Below are positions 51,400 through 61,120 of a DNA stretch of 64,000 bases, one piece after another. The notes beneath the pieces were generated by a model. It saw nothing but the letters and a program-made list of their open reading frames with translations. It searched no databases and was not told the origin of the DNA. The stretch comes from JBFLVU01 sp964589625 (GTDB lineage Bacteria > Acidobacteriota > UBA4820 > DSQY01), in contig CAZPSH010000009.1 in the NCBI GenBank assembly GCA_964589625.1, positions 50,737 through 114,736 of the forward strand, given 5' to 3'. Position 1 is the stretch's first letter. Each line of letters begins with the position of its first letter. The position numbers and the translations under genes are program-made.

Positions 51400-53064
51400 A
51401 TGGCGACTCTCCCAACGGCGATCCACGACGAGATCAAAAACAGCTTTGAGTTCAAAAGAAATCGTGACAGCATGAAGAGCCTTGTGCGCCAGGTGGGCGA
51501 TCTGTCCGCCCTCCTGCGGGAGGGTGGGGGACAAGACGCAATTCGAAAACAGCACGAGAAGGGTCGCCTTACGGCGCGGGAGCGCATCGCGGGCATCCTG
51601 GACCCGGAAAGCCCCTTCCACGAGCTCCACTTGTTTGCCGCCTACGGCGTCTACGAGGAGTGGGGTGGATCCCCGGCGGCGGGGGTGGTCACCGGCACGG
51701 GCGCCATCTGTGGGCGCCTCTTCATGATCATCGCCAACGATGCGACGGTGAAGGCCGGGGCCTTCTTCCCCATGACCGCCAAGAAGGTGATCCGGGCCCA
51801 GACCATCGCCCTGGAGAACCACCTGCCCGTCTTGTACCTCGTCGACTCCGCAGGGGTCTTCCTGCCCCTGCAGGACGAGGTCTTTCCCGACCAGGACGAT
51901 TTCGGCCGGGTCTTCTATCTCAACGCCCGGCTCACCGCCGCGGGCGTCCCGCAGATCGCCGCCATCATGGGCTCGTGCGTGGCCGGCGGTGCCTACCTCC
52001 CGGTCATGTGCGACACGCTCCTCATGACCGACGGGTCCGGTCTTTACCTCGCCGGACCTGCTTTGGTCAAGGCGGCCATCGGCCAGGGCGTCTCGTCCGA
52101 GGATCTGGGGGGGGCCGGGATGCACGCGGCCGTGTCCGGAACCGTCGACTTCCACGAGAAGGATGACGCCGCCTGCATGGCCCGAATCCGGGAGATCGTG
52201 GGGAGGCTCGGCCACCCCGGCTCCGCCCCCTTCTCCCGGATCGAGGCCCGTCCGCCGCTTTACGACCCGCAAGATGTCTACGGCATCTTTCCGGACAATT
52301 CGATCGGACAGTACGACGTCCGAGAGATCATCGCGCGGATCGCAGATGGGAGCGAGTTCACCGAGTACCGGGAGGAGTTCGGCCGGACCCTCGTGTGCGG
52401 CTACGCCCGCATCGGCGGCTGGGCCGTCGGCATCGTGGCCAACCAGAAGGTCCACATCCGGGAGAAGGGCCGACCCGTGGAGATCGGAGGCGTGATCTAC
52501 GTGGAGAGCGCCAACAAGGCGGCCCGCTTCATCCTGGACTGCCACCAGCAGAAGGTGCCCCTCGTCTTTCTCCACGACGTGAACGGTTTCATGGTGGGCA
52601 GGGACTCGGAGCACGCCGGAATCATCCGCGCGGGCGCAAAGATGGTCAACGCCGTATCCAACGTGGGCGTCCCCAAGATCTCCGTGATCCTCGGGGGCTC
52701 CTTCGGCGCGGGTCACTACGCCATGTGCGGGAAGGCCTACGGGCCTCGCTTTCTCTTCGCATGGCCGACGGCCAAATACGCCGTGATGGGCGGCGACCAG
52801 GCGGCCAACACTCTCCTCGACATTCGCCTGAACCAGCTCCGGAAGTTGGGCAAGACCATCTCCGAGGAGGACAAGACGCGGGCCCTGGAGGAAATCCGCG
52901 ACCGCTACACCGCCGCCACGGACCCGAAGTACGGCGCCGCGCGTCTCTGGATCGACGCCATCATCGACCCCGCCGAAACGAGGGAGCACCTGATCCGGGC
53001 GCTCGACGTAGCGGCCCACAACCACGAGGTACCGCCCCTACAGGTGGGCGTCCTCCAGACCTAG
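51400..53064 (+). CDS. acyl-CoA carboxylase carboxyltransferase subunit, methylcrotonyl-CoA-carboxylase-beta (LiuB)-like
   Basis: 554 residues. The crotonase-like carboxyltransferase halves are complete: YLVDSAGVFLPLQDEVFPDQDDFGR, IMGSCVAGGAYLPVMCDTLL, LVKAAIGQGVSSEDLGGA and VILGGSFGAGHYAMCGKAYGPRF. The LVDSxG...LPLQDEVFPD run is characteristic of methylcrotonyl-CoA or geranyl-CoA carboxylase beta rather than propionyl-CoA carboxylase. The biotin carboxylase/carrier subunit is not in the window. The next gene, an enoyl-CoA hydratase, supports leucine degradation. The ATG at 51400 is preferred; the frame is open upstream across the promoter. Confidence 0.9.
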   Translation: MATLPTAIHDEIKNSFEFKRNRDSMKSLVRQVGDLSALLREGGGQDAIRKQHEKGRLTARERIAGILDPESPFHELHLFAAYGVYEEWGGSPAAGVVTGTGAICGRLFMIIANDATVKAGAFFPMTAKKVIRAQTIALENHLPVLYLVDSAGVFLPLQDEVFPDQDDFGRVFYLNARLTAAGVPQIAAIMGSCVAGGAYLPVMCDTLLMTDGSGLYLAGPALVKAAIGQGVSSEDLGGAGMHAAVSGTVDFHEKDDAACMARIREIVGRLGHPGSAPFSRIEARPPLYDPQDVYGIFPDNSIGQYDVREIIARIADGSEFTEYREEFGRTLVCGYARIGGWAVGIVANQKVHIREKGRPVEIGGVIYVESANKAARFILDCHQQKVPLVFLHDVNGFMVGRDSEHAGIIRAGAKMVNAVSNVGVPKISVILGGSFGAGHYAMCGKAYGPRFLFAWPTAKYAVMGGDQAANTLLDIRLNQLRKLGKTISEEDKTRALEEIRDRYTAATDPKYGAARLWIDAIIDPAETREHLIRALDVAAHNHEVPPLQVGVLQT

Positions 53065-53095
53065 CCGGAAAACCCTGGCGGAGAGGCGATCGTCC

Positions 53096-53881
53096 ATGAC
53101 GGAACCCATTCTTCTCATGGAGCGGCGGGGGGCGGTGACGCGGCTCACCTTGAACCGGCCCGAGAGGCGCAATGCCCTCGGTCCGGACCTGGTGGCGGCC
53201 CTCACCGGAGATCTACGCTCCCTCGCCTCGGACGATTCCGTCCGAGCGGTGATCCTCACGGGGTCCGGGACGGCCTTCTGCGCGGGCGCCGACTTGGAGT
53301 ACCTGGAGCGGCTGCGCGCGGCCTCCGTCGCGGAAAACGCCGACGATTCCCGGCGGCTGCGGGTCCTCTACCAGGCTATGGCCACCTTCCCCAAGCCCGT
53401 CGTAGGTGCTGTAAACGGCCCGGCCCTAGCAGGCGGCTGCGGGCTCGCCTCCGCTTGCGACGTCCTGCTCGCCGCGCCCCAGGCAACCTTCGGCTATCCC
53501 GAGGTGCGGATCGGATTCGTGGCCGCCATGGTCCTCGTCTTCCTGTCCCGGCAGTTGGGCGAGAGGCTCGCGAGGGAACTCCTCCTCACGGGGCGCACCA
53601 TGACCGCGGAGGAGGCCCGGGAGGCGGGGCTGGTGCACCGGGTGATCGAGAGTGACCGCCTGACGGAGGAGGCCGTCGCCTTCGCGGAGAATCTGACGTC
53701 GGGGGCGCCCGCCTCCCTCGCGCTGACCAAGGAACTGCTGTGGCACACCTCGGGGCTCCCCGCCGGGTGCGCCTTGTCCCTCGCGGAGACGGTGAACGTG
53801 TTCGCGAGAACCACGCCGGATATGCAGGAGGGGCTGAGCGCGTTCTTCGGGAAAAGGAGGCCCTCGTGGCCAGAGTCCTGA
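53096..53881 (+). CDS. enoyl-CoA hydratase/isomerase family protein (LiuC-like)
   Basis: 261 residues. Crotonase fold with TRLTLNRPERRNALGPDLV, the oxyanion-hole segments AFCAGADLEYL and NGPALAGGCGLASACDVLLA, and PEVRIGFVAAMVLVFL. Following a methylcrotonyl-CoA-carboxylase-like gene by 31 bases, it may hydrate methylglutaconyl-CoA in leucine breakdown; a general beta-oxidation role is also possible. The end overlaps the kinase gene by 16 bases. Confidence 0.9.
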   Translation: MTEPILLMERRGAVTRLTLNRPERRNALGPDLVAALTGDLRSLASDDSVRAVILTGSGTAFCAGADLEYLERLRAASVAENADDSRRLRVLYQAMATFPKPVVGAVNGPALAGGCGLASACDVLLAAPQATFGYPEVRIGFVAAMVLVFLSRQLGERLARELLLTGRTMTAEEAREAGLVHRVIESDRLTEEAVAFAENLTSGAPASLALTKELLWHTSGLPAGCALSLAETVNVFARTTPDMQEGLSAFFGKRRPSWPES

Positions 53882-56157
53882 CGCGGCAGAGCCCCACCTC
53901 GCGGCACCAGGCCTTCATGCGCTGGCTCGACGCCGTCAGCGAACCCCTCCTCGCCGAATGGGTGGACGCCATCCGGGAGGAGATCCCCGCCTACGCCACC
54001 ATGGAGCCCCGCGAGGTTCGCTTGCCCGTGGAGCGACACTTCGAAGCCCTCCGGTACTACTGGGACCTGGGCCTCCAGAGCCGCCTCTACGTTTTTTACC
54101 AGGACCTCGCCCGCAAGCGGCTGGCGGAGAACGTGCGCCTCGCCGACGTGGCGCGGGCCGTGGACGTGGGCAAGCGAATTCTCCTGCGAAAGCTGGCGGA
54201 ATCGGATCTGCCGGGACGGGAGGACCTGAGGGAGCTGTTCCTCGAGACCTTCCGCGAGAACTCCTACGTCCTCCTGGAGTGTTACCAGACGGCCACCGAG
54301 GAGATGGCCGCCGAGGCGGAGGCGCGCCTGGAGGCCACCGAGGCCGACGCCGCCAAGTCCCATGAGCAGTGGGGACTGTTGAACCAGATCCTGACCGGCC
54401 TGGACGTGGGCATCATCGTCCTCGACTCCCACCTCAAGGTGGCGTGGCTGAACCAGAACGTGCCACGTGACCTTCTCCGCATCCGGCCCGAACTCGCCAT
54501 GGGGCTCCCCTGCCAGGAGGCGCTGGCCCACGACGCCGCCGAGTGCACCCGCTGTTCCGCCTGCTACGTCCTCCAGGGGGCCACGCCCATGCGACAGCTG
54601 ATCCGCGCGGGCGCGGGCAAGAACGCGAAGGACTACCTCAAGATCACGCGGCCCCTCTCGGGCGGGCACCTCGTCGGCCCCCACGTCATCGAAATCTATC
54701 TGGACATCACCGCCCAGCAGGAGGCCATCCGCTCCCTGGCGCGGACCCAGGAACTCGTCCGAAACATCCTGAACTCCTCCGTGAGCGCCATCATCTCCAC
54801 CGACCTGCACGGGCGGGTCACACTCTTCAACCGGGCCGCGGAGAAGATCTTCGGATTCACCGAGGGCGAGATGCTCGGCCAGCGGGTGGGCGACTACTAC
54901 GAGAGGGGCATGGCCGAGGCCCGCACGGTGATGAGGCGGCTCCTTTCGGAGGAGGTCATCACGGACTTCGTGACGGCCTTCCGCGCCAAGTCCGGAGAGC
55001 ACGTCCCTCTCAAGGTCACCTTCTCCCTCCTGCGGGACGAGCAGGGGACCCTCGTGGGCACCATGAGCTTCTGCCAGGACATCCGGGTGGAGGAGGCCCT
55101 CAAGGAGGAGGTGGCGAGCAAGGACCAGTACCTCCTCTCCATCCTCCAGGCGTCCATGGACGGTCTCGTCACCCTCGACGCCAAGGGCCGCATCGCCTCC
55201 TGGAACCGGGGCGCGGCCGCGTTGCTGGGGGTGGAGCCCGCCTTTGCGTTGGGCCGTTCCATCGACGAGTTTCTCCCGCCCGACCTCATCCGCGAAATGC
55301 CCTCCTCGGGGACCCAGCCGGGAATCCGGCACTTCGAGGCCCGCCTGCCCAAGGGTTGCGACAGCCACATGGACATCCTGGTGACGCGAACGGAGATCCG
55401 GACGCCGGCCGACCGCGAAAGGGGCGCCTCCCTGGTCCTCAAGGACGTCACGGAACTCAAGCGCCTTCAGAAGGACCTTGCCCAGGCCGAGCACCTCGCC
55501 GAACTCGGCCAGCTGGCGGCCAGCGTGGCCCACGAGATCAAGAACCCCATCGCCGGCCTGAGGGGCGCCATGGAGCTCATGGCCCAGCAGCACCAACTGG
55601 ACGACCCCCGCTTCGTGATGTTCCACGAGGGGCTCTCCCAAATCCGCCGGCTCGACGGCCTCGTCAAAGATCTCCTCTCCTACGCCCGCCCCCTGAGTCT
55701 CCAGCTTGAGCCGGTCCCCCTCGGCCTGGTCGTGGAATCCACCCTGCCCTTCGTCCAGCGCGGCGCGGAGGAGGCGGGCGTTTCCCTCTCCTGCACTGTC
55801 CCCGAGGATCTCCCCGTGGTCCACGCCGACCCCCAGCGCCTTCAACAGGTCATCGTGAACCTGGTGCAGAACGGCATCCAGGCCTCGCCGCGGGGCGGCT
55901 CCGTGACCGTCTCCGGGTTCATGTGCGGGCACGAAGTCGCCTTGGAAATCCGGGACACCGGGTCCGGAATGGCCCCGGAGCAGTTGAAGAAGATCTTCCA
56001 ACCCTTCTACACGACGAAGCACATCGGGACCGGATTGGGCCTTTCCATCGTCCAGCGCATCGTGGGCGCGCACGGCGGACGGGTGGAGGTCTCCAGCCGG
56101 CCCGAGGAAGGGACCGTCTTCACCGTATACCTTCCCTATGAATACTGGAGGGCGTGA
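53866..56157 (+). CDS. PAS-domain histidine kinase with helical RsbRD-like N-terminus
   Basis: 763 residues, cytosolic. Residues 15-150 are helical and resemble the RsbRD-type N-terminal domain (FMRWLDAVSEPLLAEWVDAIREE, LFLETFRENSYVLLECYQ). Three PAS domains follow; the first has a cysteine cluster, CTRCSACYVLQG at 227-238, that could bind metal or sense redox. The H box is AASVAHEIKNPIAGLRGAMEL (His556); the ATPase domain has NLVQNGIQASPRG, RDTGSGMAPEQLKKIFQPFYTTK and GTGLGLSIVQRI. GTG start with GGAGG, inside the end of the hydratase gene. Coupled (TGATG) to the regulator below. Confidence 0.9.
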   Translation: MARVLTRQSPTSRHQAFMRWLDAVSEPLLAEWVDAIREEIPAYATMEPREVRLPVERHFEALRYYWDLGLQSRLYVFYQDLARKRLAENVRLADVARAVDVGKRILLRKLAESDLPGREDLRELFLETFRENSYVLLECYQTATEEMAAEAEARLEATEADAAKSHEQWGLLNQILTGLDVGIIVLDSHLKVAWLNQNVPRDLLRIRPELAMGLPCQEALAHDAAECTRCSACYVLQGATPMRQLIRAGAGKNAKDYLKITRPLSGGHLVGPHVIEIYLDITAQQEAIRSLARTQELVRNILNSSVSAIISTDLHGRVTLFNRAAEKIFGFTEGEMLGQRVGDYYERGMAEARTVMRRLLSEEVITDFVTAFRAKSGEHVPLKVTFSLLRDEQGTLVGTMSFCQDIRVEEALKEEVASKDQYLLSILQASMDGLVTLDAKGRIASWNRGAAALLGVEPAFALGRSIDEFLPPDLIREMPSSGTQPGIRHFEARLPKGCDSHMDILVTRTEIRTPADRERGASLVLKDVTELKRLQKDLAQAEHLAELGQLAASVAHEIKNPIAGLRGAMELMAQQHQLDDPRFVMFHEGLSQIRRLDGLVKDLLSYARPLSLQLEPVPLGLVVESTLPFVQRGAEEAGVSLSCTVPEDLPVVHADPQRLQQVIVNLVQNGIQASPRGGSVTVSGFMCGHEVALEIRDTGSGMAPEQLKKIFQPFYTTKHIGTGLGLSIVQRIVGAHGGRVEVSSRPEEGTVFTVYLPYEYWRA

Positions 56158-57524
56158 TGGCCAAAGAGACGATTCTGCTGGTCGAGGATGAGAAGCTGAT
56201 CCGGTGGTCCCTGGCCAACCGCCTCTCCAAGGAGGGCTATGTGGTCGTCGAGGTGGACCGGGGCGCCGATGCCCTCCGGTCCGTGGAGGAGCGCGAGGTG
56301 GACCTCATCCTCCTGGACTACCGCCTTCCGGACATGGACGGCCTGCAGGTCTTGAAGGCCATCGGCCCGAAGGCTCGGGAGCTCCCCGTCATCATGATGA
56401 CGGCCTACTCGACCGTGGAGAGCGCCATCGAGGCCATGAAGCTGGGGGCCTTCGACTACCTCAACAAGCCCTTCGAGATGGAAGAGCTCCTCGTGGCCAT
56501 CCAGAAGGCCCTGGAGAACACGTCCCTCAAACGGGAGCTGAGCCGCTACCGCCGGGCCCAAGAGGAGCGGTTCGGCGTGAGCAACCTCGTGGGCCGCAAT
56601 CCGCGGATCGTGGAGGTGTTTGAGCTGGTGAAGAAAATCGCGGCGTCTTCCGCCACGACGATCCTCCTCCAGGGGGAGAGCGGCACGGGCAAGGACCTGC
56701 TCGCCAACACCATCCACTACGCCAGCGACCGGGCCAAGAAGCCGTTCATGAACCTCACCTGCTCGGCGCTCCCCGAGTCGGTCCTCGAACAGGAGCTCTT
56801 CGGGTACGAAAAGGGGGCCTTTCCCGAGGCCAGGACCGGGAAGAAGGGCCTCTTGGAATTGGCCGACGGCGGGACGGTCTTTCTCGACGAAGTGGGAGAC
56901 CTCGGGCCCAACTTCCAATCGAAGCTCCTGAGGTTTCTCGAGGAGCGCTCCTTCAAGCGCGTGGGCGGGACCGTGGACATCCACGTGGACGTAAGGATGG
57001 TGGCCGCCACCAGCGCGAACCTCGAACAGGCCGTCACCGAGGGAAGGTACCGGAAGGACCTCTACTACCGGCTCAAGGTGATCCCCATCTACCTCCCCCC
57101 GCTCCGCGAGAGGCCGGAGGACATTCCGCTCCTGGTGAAGCACTTCATCGACCACTTCAACCGGGAGTTCAAAAAGAACACGCGGGGTGTGACCCACTCG
57201 GCCATGCAAGCCCTCATGGAGTACCCGTGGCCCGGAAACATTCGGGAGCTGAAGAACCTCGTCGAGCGCGTGATGATCCTCGAGAACAAGGAGATGATCG
57301 ACCTCTCCGACCTGCCCCGCGAGATCCACGCGCAGGAGCCGCACAGGCCCGTGGAGCAAGCCTTCGTGCTGCCCCCGGGGGGCGTCATCCTGGAGGACGT
57401 GGAAAGGAGCCTCCTCGAACAGTCGCTCAAGCGCACCGGGGGCAACCAGACCCGCGCCGCGAAACTCCTGGGCCTCAGCCGCGATACGCTCCGGTACCGG
57501 CTCAAGAAATTCGACCTGGAATAG
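56157..57524 (+). CDS. NtrC-type response regulator with altered GAFTGA loop
   Basis: 455 residues. Receiver (Asp54 in LLDYRLPDMDG), AAA+ with Walker A GESGTGKD (173-180), Walker B TVFLDEVGDLG, arginine-finger region and C-terminal helix-turn-helix GGNQTRAAKLLGLSRDTLRYRL. The sigma-54 contact loop at 220-225 reads GAFPEA (bases 56814-56831) rather than GAFTGA, so the Thr and Gly that touch sigma-54 are replaced. It may act without sigma-54, as TyrR- or RocR-like exceptions do, or be defective. Partner of the coupled kinase. Start ATG at 56157 with GGAGG. Confidence 0.92.
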   Translation: MAKETILLVEDEKLIRWSLANRLSKEGYVVVEVDRGADALRSVEEREVDLILLDYRLPDMDGLQVLKAIGPKARELPVIMMTAYSTVESAIEAMKLGAFDYLNKPFEMEELLVAIQKALENTSLKRELSRYRRAQEERFGVSNLVGRNPRIVEVFELVKKIAASSATTILLQGESGTGKDLLANTIHYASDRAKKPFMNLTCSALPESVLEQELFGYEKGAFPEARTGKKGLLELADGGTVFLDEVGDLGPNFQSKLLRFLEERSFKRVGGTVDIHVDVRMVAATSANLEQAVTEGRYRKDLYYRLKVIPIYLPPLRERPEDIPLLVKHFIDHFNREFKKNTRGVTHSAMQALMEYPWPGNIRELKNLVERVMILENKEMIDLSDLPREIHAQEPHRPVEQAFVLPPGGVILEDVERSLLEQSLKRTGGNQTRAAKLLGLSRDTLRYRLKKFDLE

Positions 57525-57656
57525 AGTCGTGGGGAAACCTGCAGGCCGAAAGGCGAGGAGGGCCGCGCCAGGGCTGCTCTTTTTGCGGAAGTCCTTCTCT
57601 TCCTCCACCGCCGGATCCATTCCCCGACTCCTCGCTCCCGCCGGAGGACTTTCTCT

Positions 57657-58301
57657 GTGAACGCGATCGTATTCGACCTCGACGGGACGCTCATCGACAG
57701 CCAGGAGGACGTTCTCTCGGCCTTCGGCGCCGCCTTCCGCGCCCTGGGCCTCCCGCTCCCCTCCCGTAATGAACTCCTGCGGGTAATCGGCCTCCGCCTG
57801 GAGGATTGCTTCCTTCCCTTCGTGGACGGAGATCCTGCTAAGGCCGTCCAGGGAGCGCGCGCGTTTCGGGCCCACTACGCCGGTCATTTCCTGGTCCGAA
57901 CGAGACCTTTCAAGGGTGTCGACGCGGCGCTGGCCACCCTGGCCGCCTCGCGGACCCTGGGCCTTTGCACCATGAAGAAGGCCGAGTTCATGCACCGCCT
58001 GCTGGCCGCCTTCGGATGGGAAAAGCGCTTCGCGGCGGTCCTCGGCTCCGAGGAGGGCTTTCCCGCCAAGCCCCATCCCGCCATGCTCCTTGAGGTCCTG
58101 CGGCGCCTTGGAAGGCGGCCGGAGGATTCCCTCTTCGTGGGGGACACCTGGATGGACGGCCAAATGGCGCGGGATGCGGGGGTCCCCTTCGCCTTTGCGG
58201 CCTACGGCTACGGGGAGGCCTCCCGCCTCGACGGGATTCCCGTGGCACGGGTCCTGGAACGCCCAGAGGACGTGGGATCGCTGGCCAGACCCTGCTCTTA
58301 G
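57657..58301 (+). CDS. HAD-family phosphatase (phosphoglycolate-phosphatase-like)
   Basis: 214 residues. AIVFDLDGTLIDSQEDVLSAF holds motif I with the nucleophile Asp; a Thr-containing motif II is LGLCTMKKAE; Lys in FPAKPHP (motif III); VGDTWMDGQMARDAGVPFAFAAYGYG is motif IV. The cap domain is of the small helical type as in Gph/PGP. The GTG at 57657 has GGAGG about ten bases before. Substrate could be 2-phosphoglycolate or another small phosphate ester. Confidence 0.88.
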   Translation: MNAIVFDLDGTLIDSQEDVLSAFGAAFRALGLPLPSRNELLRVIGLRLEDCFLPFVDGDPAKAVQGARAFRAHYAGHFLVRTRPFKGVDAALATLAASRTLGLCTMKKAEFMHRLLAAFGWEKRFAAVLGSEEGFPAKPHPAMLLEVLRRLGRRPEDSLFVGDTWMDGQMARDAGVPFAFAAYGYGEASRLDGIPVARVLERPEDVGSLARPCS

Positions 58302-58320
58302 AGAGTGGACCTCGGGACCG

Positions 58321-60975
58321 TCATCGCCCCTCTCGTACGCTCAGGGGGCCGAGTCCGAGGGCCTGAAGCGGCCCCTCGAGCTCTCTCCTGTCCCCCACAA
58401 CCACCCACGAGAGGCGTCCGGGGACGAGGATCTCCGTCCCCGCCTGGATCACTTGCTCCCGGCTCAAGGACCGCAGGGCGTCGAGAAACCGCGCGTGGAA
58501 ATCGAGGGGAAGCCTGTAGCGCCAGAGCGCCGCCAGCCCTCCGGCGAGCTGGGCCTGGGTCTCGAAGTTCTGTGGATGCCGCAGGACCAGGTTCTCGCGC
58601 GCTTTGAGGAACTCGTCCTCCGTGACGGGCGAGCCGGCGAGGATCCGCTCCACCTCTCCCAGGACTTCCCTGACCGAGTCCACCGTCTTGTCCGCCTGCA
58701 CCGCCGAGCCGAAGACCCACGGGCGGATTCCCGGTTTGGGGTCCAGGTAGGCGTGGGCTCCGTAGGTGTACCCTTTGTCTTCCCGGAGGTTCATGTTGAT
58801 CCGGCTGGTGAACTGTCCGCCGAGAACGGCGTTGAAGACGAGAAAGGCCGGATCCCTGGGATCCGTACGGGCCAGGGCGGGAAGGCCCGCCGTGATGTAG
58901 GCCTGGGGGGCCCCGGGCTTGTCCACTAGAAGGACTCCGCCCCCCGCAAGAAACCCGTCGGGGTCGGGCTCTTCGGGAGGGGCGCCCGCCGGCGTCCACG
59001 ATCCGAAACTGGCCTCGGCCGCGGCCAAGGCTTCCTCCGGGCTCACGTCCCCCACAAAAGCAAGGAGGGTGTGCCCGGGATGGTACCGCTTCCCATAGAA
59101 ATCCAAGACCTCTTCGCGACGGAAGGACTCAAGGCCGTCCGGGTAGCCGTCGGTGGGATGACCGTAGGGAGAGGCCTCGCCGAAGAGGAGGGCCTTGAGG
59201 GCGCGGTCCCCCAGCTCCGGGGCCTCGTCCAGGCGCCTGAGTAGGGATGCCAGATGCTCCTTGCGGACGCGCTCCACATCGGCCGACCGGAATTCGGGCC
59301 GGAGAAGGACGTCCGCCAAGAGCGCCGTGCCCTCCCTCAAACGCTCCCGCAACAGGGTGAGAGAAAGGGTGACCTTTTCCACGTCCACCCGGGTGGCGAG
59401 AGCCGTGGCCATGCGCTTCTGCCGTATCGCGAGAGCCACCGCGTCCTGGCCCGCCGCCGCCTCGTCCAGGAGGCCGGCGGTGAAAAAGGCGAGCCCCGGC
59501 CGGTCGGTGGGATCCAGGGCGCTGCCCGCTCCGAGCACCGCCGCCACGGAGACCAAGGGAACCGTCGGATCCGTCAAGGTCCAGACTTCGATTCCGTTGT
59601 CCAGTCTATCCCTTTGGACCTTGGGGAAGGCAAAGGGCCGAACCTCTCCCGCCGGGGGGAGCTTCCCCCGTTCGAGGGCGGAGGGCCGGGGTCGTGCGGG
59701 GACGACGGAAACGGCGGCGAAGCCGTCCCGGCGAAGGAACCGACGGGCCGCGTCCGCCACATCCTCGACGGACACCCGGGCGTAGCGGTCGAACTCCTTC
59801 ACGAGGCCACCGGGATCGCCCCCAAAGACCTCGTAGTAGTTGAGCATGTCGCTCACGCTGCCGAAGCCCCCGACCATTTGGAGGCGCTTCAGAACACCCA
59901 CGGTGAGGGAATCCACGGCGGCCCGAACCTCTTCGGGCGCCACGCCATCCCGGGCGATGCGTTCCGTCTCCTGCCACAGAGCGTCTTCCGCTCGATCGAG
60001 AGAAATGCCAGGCCGCACCGTCACCACCGCCTGGAAAGAGCCGGCGACCTCGCCCGCCAGATGGCCGCACCAGACCGACTCGGCCAGGTTTTCCTCGATT
60101 TGCAGGCGCTTCACAAGCCGGGAGTCCTTCCCCGTGGCCAGGACATAGGCCAGGACGGAGAGGGTGGCGTCCTCCGGAGTCATGTGACAGACCGTGGGCC
60201 AGGCCAGGGTGAGGCGGGACAGCTGGACCCGATCCTCGACGATCTCTCGGAAGGGCTTGCCCAGGAAAGGGATCCAAGGCGTCACCGGCGACACCGTTGG
60301 GCCCGCGGGAATCTCGCCGAAAAGACGCCCCACCTGATCCAGGGTCCGCGCGGGATCCACGTCGCCCGCGACGCAAAGGGTCGCGTTGCTGGGCGTGTAG
60401 TACCTGGAGAAGAAGGCGTGGACGTCCTCCAGGGACGCGGCGTCGAGGTCCGACATGGAGCCGATGACGGAGTGGTGGTAGGGGTGTCCCTCCGGATACA
60501 GGTTGGCCAAGAGGACCTCCTCCGCCACACCGTAGGGCTCGTTCTCCACGGTCTGTCGCCGTTCGTTTTTCACGACCTCCCTCTGGTTGTCCAACTTCTC
60601 CTGGTTCAGGCCCGGGAGGAGCCATCCCATGCGGTCGGCCTCCAGGAACAAGGCGCGCTCCAAATAGGACGCCGGAACGACCTCCCAGTAGTTGGTCCGG
60701 TCCTCGGATGTGGAGCCGTTGAGCCGAGCGCCCACTTCCTCCAGCAATCGGAAGAAATCCTGGGGACTGTGGGCGGACCCCTGAAACATCATGTGCTCGA
60801 ACAGGTGCGCAAGGCCCGTCCTGCCCGGCCGTTCGTCCTTGCTTCCCACGTGGTACCAGAGGTCCACCGCGGCCTGGGGCAGACGGTGGTCCTCGTAAAG
60901 GATCAAGGTGAGGCCGTTGGGAAGGCGGTGCTTCTCGAAGCGGAGTCTGAATCGGCTCGATGCGTCGGGGGACAT
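58321..60975 (-). CDS. M16-family zinc peptidase (fused two-domain form)
   Basis: 884 residues, two M16 halves. The first half is catalytic: HLFEHMMFQG (inverted zinc motif H57-x-x-E60-H61) with a third ligand Glu134 in LDNQREVVKNERR. The second half lacks the motif (FFTAGLLDEAAAG) but keeps the substrate-binding R/Y element RINMNLREDKGYTYGAHAYL, as in pitrilysin-like enzymes. No signal peptide is seen at the ATG at 60975, which has a strong GGAGGAGG; the frame is open to 61323 but without a better start. Its tail is close to the HAD gene on the other strand. Confidence 0.9.
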   Translation of the reverse strand: MSPDASSRFRLRFEKHRLPNGLTLILYEDHRLPQAAVDLWYHVGSKDERPGRTGLAHLFEHMMFQGSAHSPQDFFRLLEEVGARLNGSTSEDRTNYWEVVPASYLERALFLEADRMGWLLPGLNQEKLDNQREVVKNERRQTVENEPYGVAEEVLLANLYPEGHPYHHSVIGSMSDLDAASLEDVHAFFSRYYTPSNATLCVAGDVDPARTLDQVGRLFGEIPAGPTVSPVTPWIPFLGKPFREIVEDRVQLSRLTLAWPTVCHMTPEDATLSVLAYVLATGKDSRLVKRLQIEENLAESVWCGHLAGEVAGSFQAVVTVRPGISLDRAEDALWQETERIARDGVAPEEVRAAVDSLTVGVLKRLQMVGGFGSVSDMLNYYEVFGGDPGGLVKEFDRYARVSVEDVADAARRFLRRDGFAAVSVVPARPRPSALERGKLPPAGEVRPFAFPKVQRDRLDNGIEVWTLTDPTVPLVSVAAVLGAGSALDPTDRPGLAFFTAGLLDEAAAGQDAVALAIRQKRMATALATRVDVEKVTLSLTLLRERLREGTALLADVLLRPEFRSADVERVRKEHLASLLRRLDEAPELGDRALKALLFGEASPYGHPTDGYPDGLESFRREEVLDFYGKRYHPGHTLLAFVGDVSPEEALAAAEASFGSWTPAGAPPEEPDPDGFLAGGGVLLVDKPGAPQAYITAGLPALARTDPRDPAFLVFNAVLGGQFTSRINMNLREDKGYTYGAHAYLDPKPGIRPWVFGSAVQADKTVDSVREVLGEVERILAGSPVTEDEFLKARENLVLRHPQNFETQAQLAGGLAALWRYRLPLDFHARFLDALRSLSREQVIQAGTEILVPGRLSWVVVGDRRELEGPLQALGLGPLSVREGR

Positions 60976-61120
60976 GGGCGAACCTCCTCCGCCGGCGGGG
61001 CCGTCGGGTGGCGAGTATACCAGAGGAGGCGCCGCCCCCCTGACCGGGTGCGGGCCCTCTCCTCTTGCTTGCCATCTGGGTACATGGTACGTTGAGGCAT
61101 CTTTGATGGGAGTCCAGACC

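Noticed and set aside
53494..58163. Very long minus-strand frames (859 and 675 codons) opposite the kinase and regulator genes
   Set aside because: No motifs; the plus strand holds complete kinase, receiver and AAA+ domains.
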